A stretch of 64,000 nt of DNA from Bacteroides xylanisolvens XB1A. Lineage in GTDB: Bacteria > Bacteroidota > Bacteroidia > Bacteroidales > Bacteroidaceae. Numbering within the stretch: the first letter of the stretch is position 1; each line of letters starts with the position of its first letter. Below are positions 25,971 through 33,110 of the stretch, one piece after another. The stretch covers positions 1,633,557-1,697,556 of the forward strand of contig NC_021017.1 of the NCBI RefSeq assembly GCF_000210075.1, written 5' to 3'. Made by a program: the position numbers and the translations under genes. Below the pieces are notes generated by a model that was not told the origin of the DNA, did not search any database, and saw only the letters and a list, made by a program, of their open reading frames with translations.

Positions 25971-26039
25971 TGTGTTTTTCATAGTATTAGATTTAAGGTT
26001 AACAAAAGATTGGCTGTCTGGGATAGATAGCCTTTTTTT
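25971..26039 (+). ncRNA. small RNA, copy A of a three-copy family
   Basis: The predicted ~70-nt transcript has a block TGTGTTTTTCATAGTATTAG followed by ATTTAAGGTTAACAAAAG. It then has a terminator hairpin GGCTGTCT / AGATAGCC (26012-26019 and 26025-26032) and seven T. The same promoter, block and a sequence-different but structurally equal hairpin occur at 27.2 and 49.2 kb. There is no coding potential. It may belong to the multicopy small-RNA families reported for Bacteroides (for example FopS); this assignment is from memory and unverified. Confidence 0.8.
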
Positions 26040-26070
26040 ATGCCTGTAAGTCAGATACGGATCAGGAAGA

Positions 26071-27009
26071 CTAAAACAACGAATATTGGTTATCCCGCAG
26101 ACTCTTCATCTCCCGTTCCTTTACTATATCATCTTCGGATAAATGACCGATGAGCAACGGCGAGTTTTTATCATGTTTCTTCATATTATATGCTGCTGTA
26201 TTATAATTACCTTTGATGGCATAGCAATAAACACATCCGTTCAGACAACTTTCATAAGTCCCGATATCAATACTTTCGATACAGTTGCAGATATTACGCT
26301 GGTTTTTATCCTTTTGAGCAAGGATAGGATAACCGGTGATCTTTTCAATCAGCCCTTTATCAATGCACAAGCCGCTGGGAATACCCAAATGTCTTAAATC
26401 TACCTTGACGGTACAAGTGTCCAGCTGTATACCGGGATAAATATCTATTGTCTTTTTAAAGGAGACGGCCATTTCTTCTATTTCCTCTTTGGTCAGCGGA
26501 TTGATGTTGAATGGTTGTATCGAGTTTCGGATATGGGGGTAATGATCTATAAATCCCAACATACATTTCGAGGTATGGTCTTTGAGTTCATGGGCAATCC
26601 GGGCGAATGCTTCCTGGTGGAAAGAAACGTTGTATTCCTCATTCGTCAGTATCGGATCATATCTCCAAATCATTTTTTCTCTGCCTATTTTGTCTGCCAG
26701 CTTTTTAAAGGTATCAATTCGTTTATCGATAGATGGCAAACGATTCTCCAATTTTTCTCCGTAAGGGTTGAGTGTAAATTGGAAGTAATAGTTGTAATCC
26801 TGTAATTTATCCAGCTGGTTAAGCATCGGGGCCGGGTTCTTGGTCCAGAATACGAAACAATCAACCACAGCAGGAGATAAGGAAATCCTGCTAATCATTT
26901 TCGGATGATAAGGATTGGGCACTAATACAAATCTTTCTTTTATCCGGTTGAAAAACCATTGAGAATAGAATGCCGGAATATCTGTCCGGCGGCTGGCACT
27001 GATTATCAT
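26071..27009 (-). CDS. DUF1848 protein with C-terminal cysteine cluster
   Basis: This 312-aa protein starts MIISASRRTDIPAFYSQWF, the signature of the DUF1848 family. It has a predicted TIM-barrel-like pattern (VDCFVFWTKNPAPM, YYFQFTLNPYGE, MIWRYDPIL). Near the C-terminus lies a dense cysteine group (ICNCIESIDIGTYESC followed by LNGCVYCYA) that includes CxxxCxxC, the spacing of a radical-SAM 4Fe-4S ligand set, although at the opposite end from classical enzymes. It probably binds an Fe-S cluster. Reaction unknown. A -7 element (TAACTTTG, 27021 to 27014) ends four bases before the ATG, suggesting a leaderless mRNA. It lies between two copies of the small RNA. Confidence 0.75.
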   Translation of the reverse strand: MIISASRRTDIPAFYSQWFFNRIKERFVLVPNPYHPKMISRISLSPAVVDCFVFWTKNPAPMLNQLDKLQDYNYYFQFTLNPYGEKLENRLPSIDKRIDTFKKLADKIGREKMIWRYDPILTNEEYNVSFHQEAFARIAHELKDHTSKCMLGFIDHYPHIRNSIQPFNINPLTKEEIEEMAVSFKKTIDIYPGIQLDTCTVKVDLRHLGIPSGLCIDKGLIEKITGYPILAQKDKNQRNICNCIESIDIGTYESCLNGCVYCYAIKGNYNTAAYNMKKHDKNSPLLIGHLSEDDIVKEREMKSLRDNQYSLF

Positions 27010-27013
27010 AGTT

Positions 27014-27021
27014 CAAAGTTA
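27014..27021 (-). promoter_or_regulatory. -7 element abutting the DUF1848 start codon
   Basis: TAACTTTG ends four bases before ATG 27009, so transcription would begin at or next to the start codon. No TTTG at -33. Confidence 0.5.
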
Positions 27022-27191
27022 CGAAAAAAAACAATGTCGTTTCCATGATTAGCTTTTTTTCTACTCTTACTTATCCGGGGAGCAACTTATGTGAATGAAT
27101 ATGTTAAATGTTAACGGATGAAGTCTGAAATGTTAATGCGATTCTCGGAGTATTAAACCCTGTTATAATATCGTCTGTTTAGGCGCTGAAA

Positions 27192-27222
27192 TTTGCTATT
27201 TATCTGAAATATGGTATCTTTG
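27192..27222 (+). promoter_or_regulatory. promoter of small RNA copy B
   Basis: TTTG (27192-27195), 19 bp, TATCTTTG (27215-27222). Confidence 0.85.
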
Positions 27223-27225
27223 TAC

Positions 27226-27297
27226 TGTGTTTTTTTCATAAGTATTAGATTTAAGGTTAACAAAAGATTGGTTGCTCGTGATGAGTAGCCATTTTTT
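27226..27297 (+). ncRNA. small RNA, copy B of a three-copy family
   Basis: It shares with copy A the block from TGTGTTTTTT through ATTTAAGGTTAACAAAAG, with a few extra bases (two T and one A) near CATAAG. The terminator hairpin is GGTTGCTC / GAGTAGCC (27270-27277 and 27283-27290) and a T-run. The stem sequence differs from copy A, while the single-stranded part is conserved. That points to selection on the single-stranded region. Confidence 0.8.
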
Positions 27298-27445
27298 GTT
27301 TTTATACACGTTGGTTGCTTATTCCTTAATCATCGTTAGCAGCATCTTAAATTTCTCCACTACACTTCTCGAATATGCATTGTTTGTCTATAACAAAAAA
27401 CGATTTTTATTGTTATAGTACGAAAGACTTAATAAACGAACCATT

Positions 27446-28315
27446 ATGAAGAAGAATATTTTATTTTTCGGAGCACTTGTAGGTGCTCTCTTGTTGGTTT
27501 CTTGTTCGGGAGGAAACAAGAAACAGGCTGCGTCCTCTGTCGCTTCGGAGGAATTGGACAATGCCAGTAAGGTGATAAACTATTATCATACATCGCTTAT
27601 CGTGTTGAGGCATGTAGCCAATGCGAAAGACATAAATGCAGTTTTGGGATATATGGAACAGACAGGAAAAGTTCCTGAAGTATCTCCGATTGCACCACCT
27701 GAAGTATCTGCCAGAGATACAGCGGAATTGATGGATCCGGGGGATTATTTTAATATAGAAGTCCGTCAGAATCTGAAGCAGAGTTATCGAGGACTTTTCA
27801 GTGCAAGGACGCAATTCTATGATAATTTTAATAAATTCCTCTCTTACAAGCAGGCAAAAGAGACTGCAAAGATCGGCAAGCTCCTCGACGAGAACTATCG
27901 GCTTAGTGTAGAAATGTCGGAATATAAACAAGTGATCTTTGATATTCTAAGCCCTCTGACAGAACAAGCTGAAAAAGAACTGCTTGCCGATGAACCGTTG
28001 AAAGATCAAATCATGGCCATGCGTAAGATGTCCGGCACCGTGCAAAGCATCATGAATCTCTATTCACGCAAACATGCGCTGGATGGTATGCGTATTGATA
28101 TGAAGATGGCCGAACTGAAGAAAGAACTCGAAGCTGCAAAGAAACTTCCCGCTGTCACAGGTTATGATGAAGAACAGAAGAATTATTATAGCTTCCTGAC
28201 TTCCGTAGAATCATTTATGAAAGATATGCAGAAAGCCAGAGATAAAGGTAGCTATTCCGACGAGGACTATAATGCGATATCGGAGGCCTACGAATACGGA
28301 CTTTCCGTTATCTAA
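27446..28315 (+). CDS. lipoprotein, helical (DUF3829-like)
   Basis: This 289-aa protein has a lipoprotein signal (MKKNILFFGALVGALLLVSC, then SGGNKK). Almost the entire mature part is amphipathic helix (DNASKVINYYHTSLIVLRH, SAKTQFYDNFNKF-like segments and MKMAELKKELEAAKKLP), a pattern I associate with DUF3829 lipoproteins of Bacteroides. No catalytic motif is visible. It starts about 150 bp after small RNA copy B, beyond that RNA's terminator, and is followed by its own terminator. It is likely monocistronic and periplasmic. Function unknown. Confidence 0.65.
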   Translation: MKKNILFFGALVGALLLVSCSGGNKKQAASSVASEELDNASKVINYYHTSLIVLRHVANAKDINAVLGYMEQTGKVPEVSPIAPPEVSARDTAELMDPGDYFNIEVRQNLKQSYRGLFSARTQFYDNFNKFLSYKQAKETAKIGKLLDENYRLSVEMSEYKQVIFDILSPLTEQAEKELLADEPLKDQIMAMRKMSGTVQSIMNLYSRKHALDGMRIDMKMAELKKELEAAKKLPAVTGYDEEQKNYYSFLTSVESFMKDMQKARDKGSYSDEDYNAISEAYEYGLSVI

Positions 28316-28323
28316 AGAATCTT

Positions 28324-28374
28324 CCTCTGTTTGAATGTGAGCTACAATCATGCTCCTTCAAACAGAGGATGTTT
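28324..28374 (+). terminator. intrinsic terminator
   Basis: 12-bp stem CCTCTGTTTGAA / TTCAAACAGAGG (28324-28335 and 28357-28368) followed shortly by T7. Confidence 0.85.
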
Positions 28375-28546
28375 TTTTATTAAGAAAAGGTTTGCCGTCT
28401 TTTCAATTGTACCTTATTCTCAAATAAGGATCCTGCCTTAAATCCTTATCTGTTTATCATTCCGGCATATCTGTTCTTAATAGGACGACTCCCTAATTTA
28501 TAAAAAGTCCTTTTTTTACTATACCTCTTTAAACAGGAGCTTTACT

Positions 28547-28577
28547 TTTGCATTTGAATTAAGAAATAATATCTTTG
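28547..28577 (+). promoter_or_regulatory. promoter abutting an AraC regulator start codon
   Basis: TTTG (28547-28550), 19 bp, TATCTTTG (28570-28577). The element ends four bases before ATG 28582, predicting a leaderless mRNA. Confidence 0.75.
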
Positions 28578-28581
28578 CTCT

Positions 28582-29385
28582 ATGCAATCATTTCAACTTA
28601 TAAAACCTTGTTTGGCGCTTGCTCCTTATATACGGCATTACTGGATATTGCAAGACGATTCAGTGACTCCGGTTTCCGAACGGACTCTGCCTATTGGCTG
28701 TATGCAACTGGTATTTCATAAAGGGAAACAACTCCTTTTGTCGGGCGAGTCGGAACTACAACCTCAATCCTTCATTTCCGGACAATCGGTCGGCTTCTCG
28801 GATGTACAGTCGACGGGTAGGATTGAAATGATTACTGTTGTTTTCCAGCCTTATGCAGTTAAAGCATTGTTTCATATTCCCAGCCATCTGTTTCACGGAC
28901 AAAATGTAGATACCGATGCGATGGAAGATGTAGAACTGTCGGATTTGGTGAAACAGGTCACTGACACTTCTGATAATGCCGTTTCTATTCGTTTGATAGA
29001 GCAGTTTTTCCTTCGTCGTTTATACACCCTTCCGGAGTATAACCTCAAGCGGATGTCTGCTGTGTTTCATGAAATAAACCTCCAGCCGCAAATCAACATT
29101 GCTCATCTGTCGGAAACGGCCTGTTTGAGCAGTAAGCAGTTTGGACGTATCTTTGCCGATTATGTCGGCACTACCCCCAAAGAATTTATTCGTATTGTCC
29201 GTATGCAGCGGGCATTGTTAATGTTGCAGCAGGATGCCACTATTCCTTTTGTACAAGTAGCTTATGAATGTGGCTTCTCCGATCAGTCTCACATGATAAA
29301 GGAATTCAAACTCTTTTCCGGTTATACCCCTGCCGAGTATCTTTCTGTCTGCGCTCCTTATTCCGATTATTTTTCCGAACTTTAA
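28582..29385 (+). CDS. AraC-family transcription regulator
   Basis: This 267-aa protein has an N-terminal sensor part (KPCLALAPYIRHYWILQDD, then RTLPIGCMQLVFHKG) of the DUF6597 type. Its C-terminal double helix-turn-helix contains NIAHLSETACLSSKQFGRIF and VAYECGFSDQSHMIKEFKLF with GYTPAEY, the AraC signature. The conserved N-terminus begins within ten residues of ATG 28582, so that start is firm even though the promoter is only four bases away. The next gene, a VOC protein, begins 94 bp downstream with its own -7 element. It may be a target, but this is a guess. The effector is unknown. Confidence 0.88.
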   Translation: MQSFQLIKPCLALAPYIRHYWILQDDSVTPVSERTLPIGCMQLVFHKGKQLLLSGESELQPQSFISGQSVGFSDVQSTGRIEMITVVFQPYAVKALFHIPSHLFHGQNVDTDAMEDVELSDLVKQVTDTSDNAVSIRLIEQFFLRRLYTLPEYNLKRMSAVFHEINLQPQINIAHLSETACLSSKQFGRIFADYVGTTPKEFIRIVRMQRALLMLQQDATIPFVQVAYECGFSDQSHMIKEFKLFSGYTPAEYLSVCAPYSDYFSEL

Positions 29386-29425
29386 AGATGTCCCTTTTTT
29401 CCTATCAGGCTTCCTCGTGTTGCCC

Positions 29426-29433
29426 TACTTTTG
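29426..29433 (+). promoter_or_regulatory. -7 element for the VOC gene
   Basis: TACTTTTG, about 45 bp upstream of ATG 29480. No exact -33 TTTG in register. Confidence 0.5.
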
Positions 29434-29479
29434 CAGTGTCTTTGCAAAGGCTTAGTAGTAACGATAAAAAAGAAACGAA

Positions 29480-29851
29480 ATGAAAAAACTAATTGCATTT
29501 TTTGAGATTCCTGCTTCCGATTTCCATCGGGCTGTCGATTTTTACGAAACAGTATTGGGTATGCAACTTCCGACTTTTGAATGTGAAACAGAAAAAATGG
29601 CTTGTTTCACAGAAGAAGGTGAAACCGTCGGGGCTATCTCTTATGCTTCAAATTTCGACTTTCTTCCTTCAACGCATGGAGTGCTTATCCATTTCAACTG
29701 TGAGGATATAGAACAGACCTTGGAAAAAGTACTTCTGAAAGGAGGGAAAGTAGTCATTCCCAGAACAAAGATCGAGGCGGACGGCAAAGGATGGTTTGCC
29801 GTATTCACTGATAGTGAAGGAAACCGGATTGGCATTTATGCTGAAAAATAA
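29480..29851 (+). CDS. VOC-family (glyoxalase-like) protein
   Basis: This 123-aa protein has a single vicinal-oxygen-chelate domain built of two beta-alpha-beta-beta-beta modules (IPASDFHRAVDFYETVLGMQL in the first, VLIHFNCEDIEQTLEKVLLKGG in the second). It ends in FTDSEGNRIGIYAEK, where a metal-binding Glu or His often lies. Related proteins include glyoxalase I, fosfomycin-resistance enzymes and dioxygenases, and the substrate cannot be told. It follows an AraC regulator. Cytosolic. Confidence 0.8.
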   Translation: MKKLIAFFEIPASDFHRAVDFYETVLGMQLPTFECETEKMACFTEEGETVGAISYASNFDFLPSTHGVLIHFNCEDIEQTLEKVLLKGGKVVIPRTKIEADGKGWFAVFTDSEGNRIGIYAEK

Positions 29852-29893
29852 CAGGTAGGAGAGAGGAAGGCAGCCTGTTATAGCATAATATGC

Positions 29894-29971
29894 TTTTAGA
29901 TGCGGATAACGCAAAATGACACGGATAAGAAGATTCTAAATCTGTTAAATCCGTGTCATCCGCGTCTAAAA
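29894..29971. repeat. long hairpin with CGGAT/ATCCG arms (dispersed-repeat type)
   Basis: Nested inverted repeats: TTTTAGA-GCGGAT (29894-29907) against ATCCGC-TCTAAAA (29958-29971), and ATGACACGGAT against ATCCGTGTCAT (29949-29959). A related structure is at 52761-52845. It lies between convergent genes and may act as terminator or REP-like element. Confidence 0.65.
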
Positions 29972-30069
29972 GATAGACTTATCAGGGTTTTGCACTGTCC
30001 CCCCAAAAAAGTCAGACGTTAAATCACATCTTTATTCATTCTCTTTATTCCGCCATTTGTCTGTCCGCA

Positions 30070-30927
30070 TTATTCTACCGGAATATAAATTTCCGTCAAC
30101 AACTCTTCGGGAGCAGTGTCGCATGGATTGTTCAGATAACGTTCCGCGCTGGCTTCATCACGCAGCGTACATTCCATTTCGGGCAGACACTTTCCGTAAA
30201 TCGTATCATACACAGCTTGCAAATTGTCATACGGACCTTTATACAAGAAGATAGCATAACGTCCGGCCGGGATCACCTTAAATCCGACATCACTTTTGGG
30301 GGTTACCTTTACAGGCATTACCATACATACGTCTGTCCGCAGTTTTTCTGCCGGTGTCACTTTCGGATCATCGTGATAGATGCAAAGCGGGCTGAAATCT
30401 CCCATCGGCAACTGTTGTTCTTTGATGAATTGGAATAAACGGCCCCAGGTGCCACCGTAATCATTCAGTTTGTAATCGCCGGTGAGGCGGATATAAATCA
30501 CATTCCGTTCGGAAACGTTTCTGATCTCTCTTTTTAGTTCCAGGTCTGGCCTGATAATCGCTGGTTTCATAATTACAAAGTTTTTATTGTTCCTATACTC
30601 TAAAGGTGAAATGCCATAAAATTGCTTGAACACTTTCGACAACGAAGAAGGAGAAGAGTAACCAATCCGATAGGCTATGTCGGCAATCGGAACATCCGAG
30701 TAGCGGAGTAGACGTGCGGCAGCTTCTGTCCGCGTCCGGACAATAAACGTACCAATCGGTTCACCGAGAAAAGCTTTCATGATCCGGTGAAAGTAAAAAG
30801 GAGAAAAGTTTGAAATTCTGGCCAGAGATTTTAAATCAATGTCTTCTCCCAAATGTTGGTTGATGTATTCCACTACAACATTTACGCACTTTTGATATTC
30901 CTCTTTCGTTGTTTTTTTCTGTTGCAT
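30070..30927 (-). CDS. AraC-family regulator with GyrI-like effector domain
   Basis: In this 285-aa protein the N-terminal DNA-binding domain is of Rob/MarA type (YINQHLGEDIDLKSLARISN, FSPFYFHRIMKAFLGEP, IADIAYRIGYSSPSSLSKVF). A C-terminal domain of about 150 residues is GyrI-like/AraC effector-binding (VIYIRLTGDYKLNDYGGTW, RYAIFLYKGPYDNLQAVYD). This order is typical of regulators that respond to small amphipathic compounds or drugs. A -7 element lies 25 bp upstream of ATG 30927. The gene is monocistronic, and no adjacent efflux gene is visible, so its regulon is unknown. Confidence 0.9.
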   Translation of the reverse strand: MQQKKTTKEEYQKCVNVVVEYINQHLGEDIDLKSLARISNFSPFYFHRIMKAFLGEPIGTFIVRTRTEAAARLLRYSDVPIADIAYRIGYSSPSSLSKVFKQFYGISPLEYRNNKNFVIMKPAIIRPDLELKREIRNVSERNVIYIRLTGDYKLNDYGGTWGRLFQFIKEQQLPMGDFSPLCIYHDDPKVTPAEKLRTDVCMVMPVKVTPKSDVGFKVIPAGRYAIFLYKGPYDNLQAVYDTIYGKCLPEMECTLRDEASAERYLNNPCDTAPEELLTEIYIPVE

Positions 30928-30951
30928 AACTTATTCTGGTATTTCACTCTG

Positions 30952-30959
30952 CAAAGGTA
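30952..30959 (-). promoter_or_regulatory. promoter of the GyrI-like regulator
   Basis: TACCTTTG on the minus strand, about 25 bp before the ATG. The rest of 30960-31238 is AT-rich with no gene seen. Confidence 0.6.
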
Positions 30960-31238
30960 TTGGTAAAAAAGCGAAATGACTTGTCCGATATTGCGGAAAT
31001 GTCAATTTCCTATTTTCTTTCTGTGATTGCCCGATTCCTGTTTTGAGAATTTATTTTGATATATAATGTTCCTTTTAGTGGTGTTATGGTACGAATTATT
31101 ACCAAGTTTTTAATCACTAGACGCGAAATTGATTTCTTTGTTTTAAATAATGTCAAAAACTAAAACAAAAAAGTTGGTTTTGTTATAAACAATTATTAAA
31201 ATGACTATATTGTAACCAAATTATTAATAAAAATAGCC

Positions 31239-31463
31239 ATGGATAAAACAATTGTAGGGAACAATGCCGGAAAAGTTTGGTGTGCCCTGAAAGAAATTGG
31301 TGAAATTTCAATACCTGAATTGGCAAGAAGATTAAACCTAAGCGTAGAAAGTACAGCATTGGCGGCCGGTTGGCTGGCAAGAGAAAACAAAATTTGTATC
31401 CAGCGAAAGAACGGATTAATTGCTTTATCTGATGAAAGCACTTTCCCTTTTAGCTTTGGATAA
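31239..31463 (+). CDS. small winged-helix protein (DUF2582-like)
   Basis: This 74-aa protein is one winged-helix-turn-helix domain. GKVWCALKEIGEISIPELARR forms the first two helices, LNLSVESTALAAGWLAREN the recognition helix and KICIQRKNGLIAL the wing. The size and pattern match the stand-alone DUF2582 winged-helix family of Bacteroidetes. It is probably a cytosolic DNA-binding or protein-binding module. Its target is unknown, and no partner gene is adjacent in operon. A terminator and a candidate small RNA follow. Confidence 0.8.
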   Translation: MDKTIVGNNAGKVWCALKEIGEISIPELARRLNLSVESTALAAGWLARENKICIQRKNGLIALSDESTFPFSFG

Positions 31464-31483
31464 TTACAGATTTTGCGAGTGAG

Positions 31484-31604
31484 TATCTTTGGATTTCCGT
31501 TAACTTGTAAGTAAGAAAATGTCGATATAAGGTATCACATGCAAAGTTTGAACTTAAGAAGTTTAATATTTAAAAGAGTTGCTCCGTAATAGGGCAACTC
31601 TTTT
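31484..31604 (+). ncRNA. candidate small RNA or 3' UTR RNA
   Basis: TATCTTTG (31484-31491) is followed after about 80 nt by a strong terminator, AAAAGAGTTGC / GCAACTCTTTT (31572-31582 and 31594-31604). The element begins 20 bp after the winged-helix stop. It could be an independent RNA of about 105 nt or simply that gene's 3' UTR. The -33 TTTG is poorly spaced. Confidence 0.4.
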
Positions 31605-31725
31605 AACGTATAATAAACGTATAAAAATATCAAATCGTTCTTGTTGATAGGTAAAATATAGATACTTATATTTCGCAATAATAATAGTCGATTTTTCTTT
31701 AAAAGTTCTACTTTGGAGGATTTGT

Positions 31726-32829
31726 TCAGAATCCTACCCGCTTTCTTCCTAAAGAGAAATCCATGCCTTCGTAATTATAGATTTCAGCCAGTGTCATAGG
31801 TTGTGTCTGTTGGGGGATATCCAGTCCTTCTTCCTTTATCAGTTGGTTTACTTTGTCGGTTGTCAGGTCTTTAAATTCGTACCGGGCAGCCAGACGTCCT
31901 TTTCTAAGCAAGGCTTCGTCGATATCTTTTAGTGGAGCGTTGAATGTGCAGATAAATTTGATACATAATTCATCACTCAATAGTCCGTCGCTGATATTTA
32001 GTATGTTGACTAGTCCGGCATTCATGCGGTTTCCTCCGTTGCGGCTTGATAATAGCTCTTCGCAGTCTTCTACGATAAAGATCGAATTCTTTTGTTGACG
32101 GATAAAAGTGATAAAGCTAGGGTCCGAAAGTTTGTCTACCAGGTCGCCGCTCATATAAATCATTCTCTTTTTTCCGAGATTGATAAGATGACGGATATAA
32201 GTTGTTTTCCCCGTACCTTGTTTCCCGTGCAGAATGATTAAACCGCTTTTATTCTCCTCTAATAGGAAATTTTCGATTTCAGCGGCTACGGGAGCAAAAT
32301 CATTGTTATAGTGGCGGTCAATCTGAATGGCCGGCTTATTGATTTGCGATTGTTTCAGGCTGAAGTAGTTATGAGCGTATGTTACTATAAATAGGTTGTT
32401 CAGTTTCTCATTCTCCTTTTTGTGGTTTTCGCAAATCTGATTGATACGATCGATTTCTTCCTTATCAATATTGGAATAGGCTATTTTTATGCAATTATCA
32501 AAATAGCCAATCATTAAATTCTTTTTGCAGATAACGATGCAATCGTATAACTCTTTTGTAGATGTATCTTCTTCTTCCTCCTCTTCCTCTTTTTCATTCT
32601 CAAAATGATTGCAATATATATGCTCGAATATATCGAACGCATCGTCTTGCTGATAAAGTTCTTTGATTTCTTTCAGGAAATCTTGGTTTACTTTATATTT
32701 CACCATTTTCATAGAAGGGAATCGTTTGAATATCTGATAGAATAGACTACAAATGCTACTGTCGCTGAACCAGCCTGTGGAGTAATCGAAAATATCTGTG
32801 AAATCTGCGAGTGTGTATTCTTTACTCAT
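31726..32829 (-). CDS. AAA+ ATPase (BCS1-like)
   Basis: This 367-aa protein has a poorly conserved N-terminal half with an acidic run (ENEKEEEEEEEDTS, near residue 80) and a C-terminal AAA module. Walker A is HGKQGTGKTTYIRHL (near residue 200), Walker B is IFIVEDCEE, and the arginine-finger region is EALLRKGRLAARYEFKDL. The order GRLAARYEF resembles BCS1/FtsH-type AAA proteins. No transmembrane segment or protease domain is present. It is monocistronic with a -7 element at 32856-32863. Possible roles are a remodelling ATPase or part of a stress or defence response; no direct evidence for either. Confidence 0.75.
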   Translation of the reverse strand: MSKEYTLADFTDIFDYSTGWFSDSSICSLFYQIFKRFPSMKMVKYKVNQDFLKEIKELYQQDDAFDIFEHIYCNHFENEKEEEEEEEDTSTKELYDCIVICKKNLMIGYFDNCIKIAYSNIDKEEIDRINQICENHKKENEKLNNLFIVTYAHNYFSLKQSQINKPAIQIDRHYNNDFAPVAAEIENFLLEENKSGLIILHGKQGTGKTTYIRHLINLGKKRMIYMSGDLVDKLSDPSFITFIRQQKNSIFIVEDCEELLSSRNGGNRMNAGLVNILNISDGLLSDELCIKFICTFNAPLKDIDEALLRKGRLAARYEFKDLTTDKVNQLIKEEGLDIPQQTQPMTLAEIYNYEGMDFSLGRKRVGF

Positions 32830-32855
32830 TTTTTCTTTTTATATAAATAGGACGG

Positions 32856-32863
32856 CAAAGGTA
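32856..32863 (-). promoter_or_regulatory. promoter of AAA+ ATPase gene
   Basis: TACCTTTG on the minus strand, about 27 bp before ATG 32829. Confidence 0.6.
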
Positions 32864-32945
32864 CTAAATAAATCTATGATATGGACTTATCCGATTTATC
32901 ATTTTCTTGAAAAACATTGGTATGATCCGTAAGTCATAAAACAAA

Positions 32946-32980
32946 TTCACCTCTGTGTCCTCCGTGTCCTCTGTGGTGAA
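32946..32980. repeat. hairpin with direct GTGTCCTC repeats
   Basis: TTCACC and GGTGAA arms enclose a loop with two copies of GTGTCCTC. It lies between divergent genes. I recall similar CCGTGTCCTCTGTG elements as dispersed intergenic repeats in Bacteroides, unverified. Confidence 0.45.
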
Positions 32981-33081
32981 AACCGTGCAAGAATGAGCTA
33001 AATGATAATTTTCCAGTTAAACAAAATTATAACGCCCGTTCTTTGAGATATTGAAAACGAAATATTACGAAAATAATGATT

Positions 33082-33089
33082 ATCTTTGA
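33082..33089 (+). promoter_or_regulatory. -7 element of the AAA/PDDEXK gene
   Basis: TATCTTTG about 21 bp before ATG 33111; no -33 TTTG in register. Confidence 0.6.
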
Positions 33090-33110
33090 ACCACTAAAAG
33101 GAAAATAACA

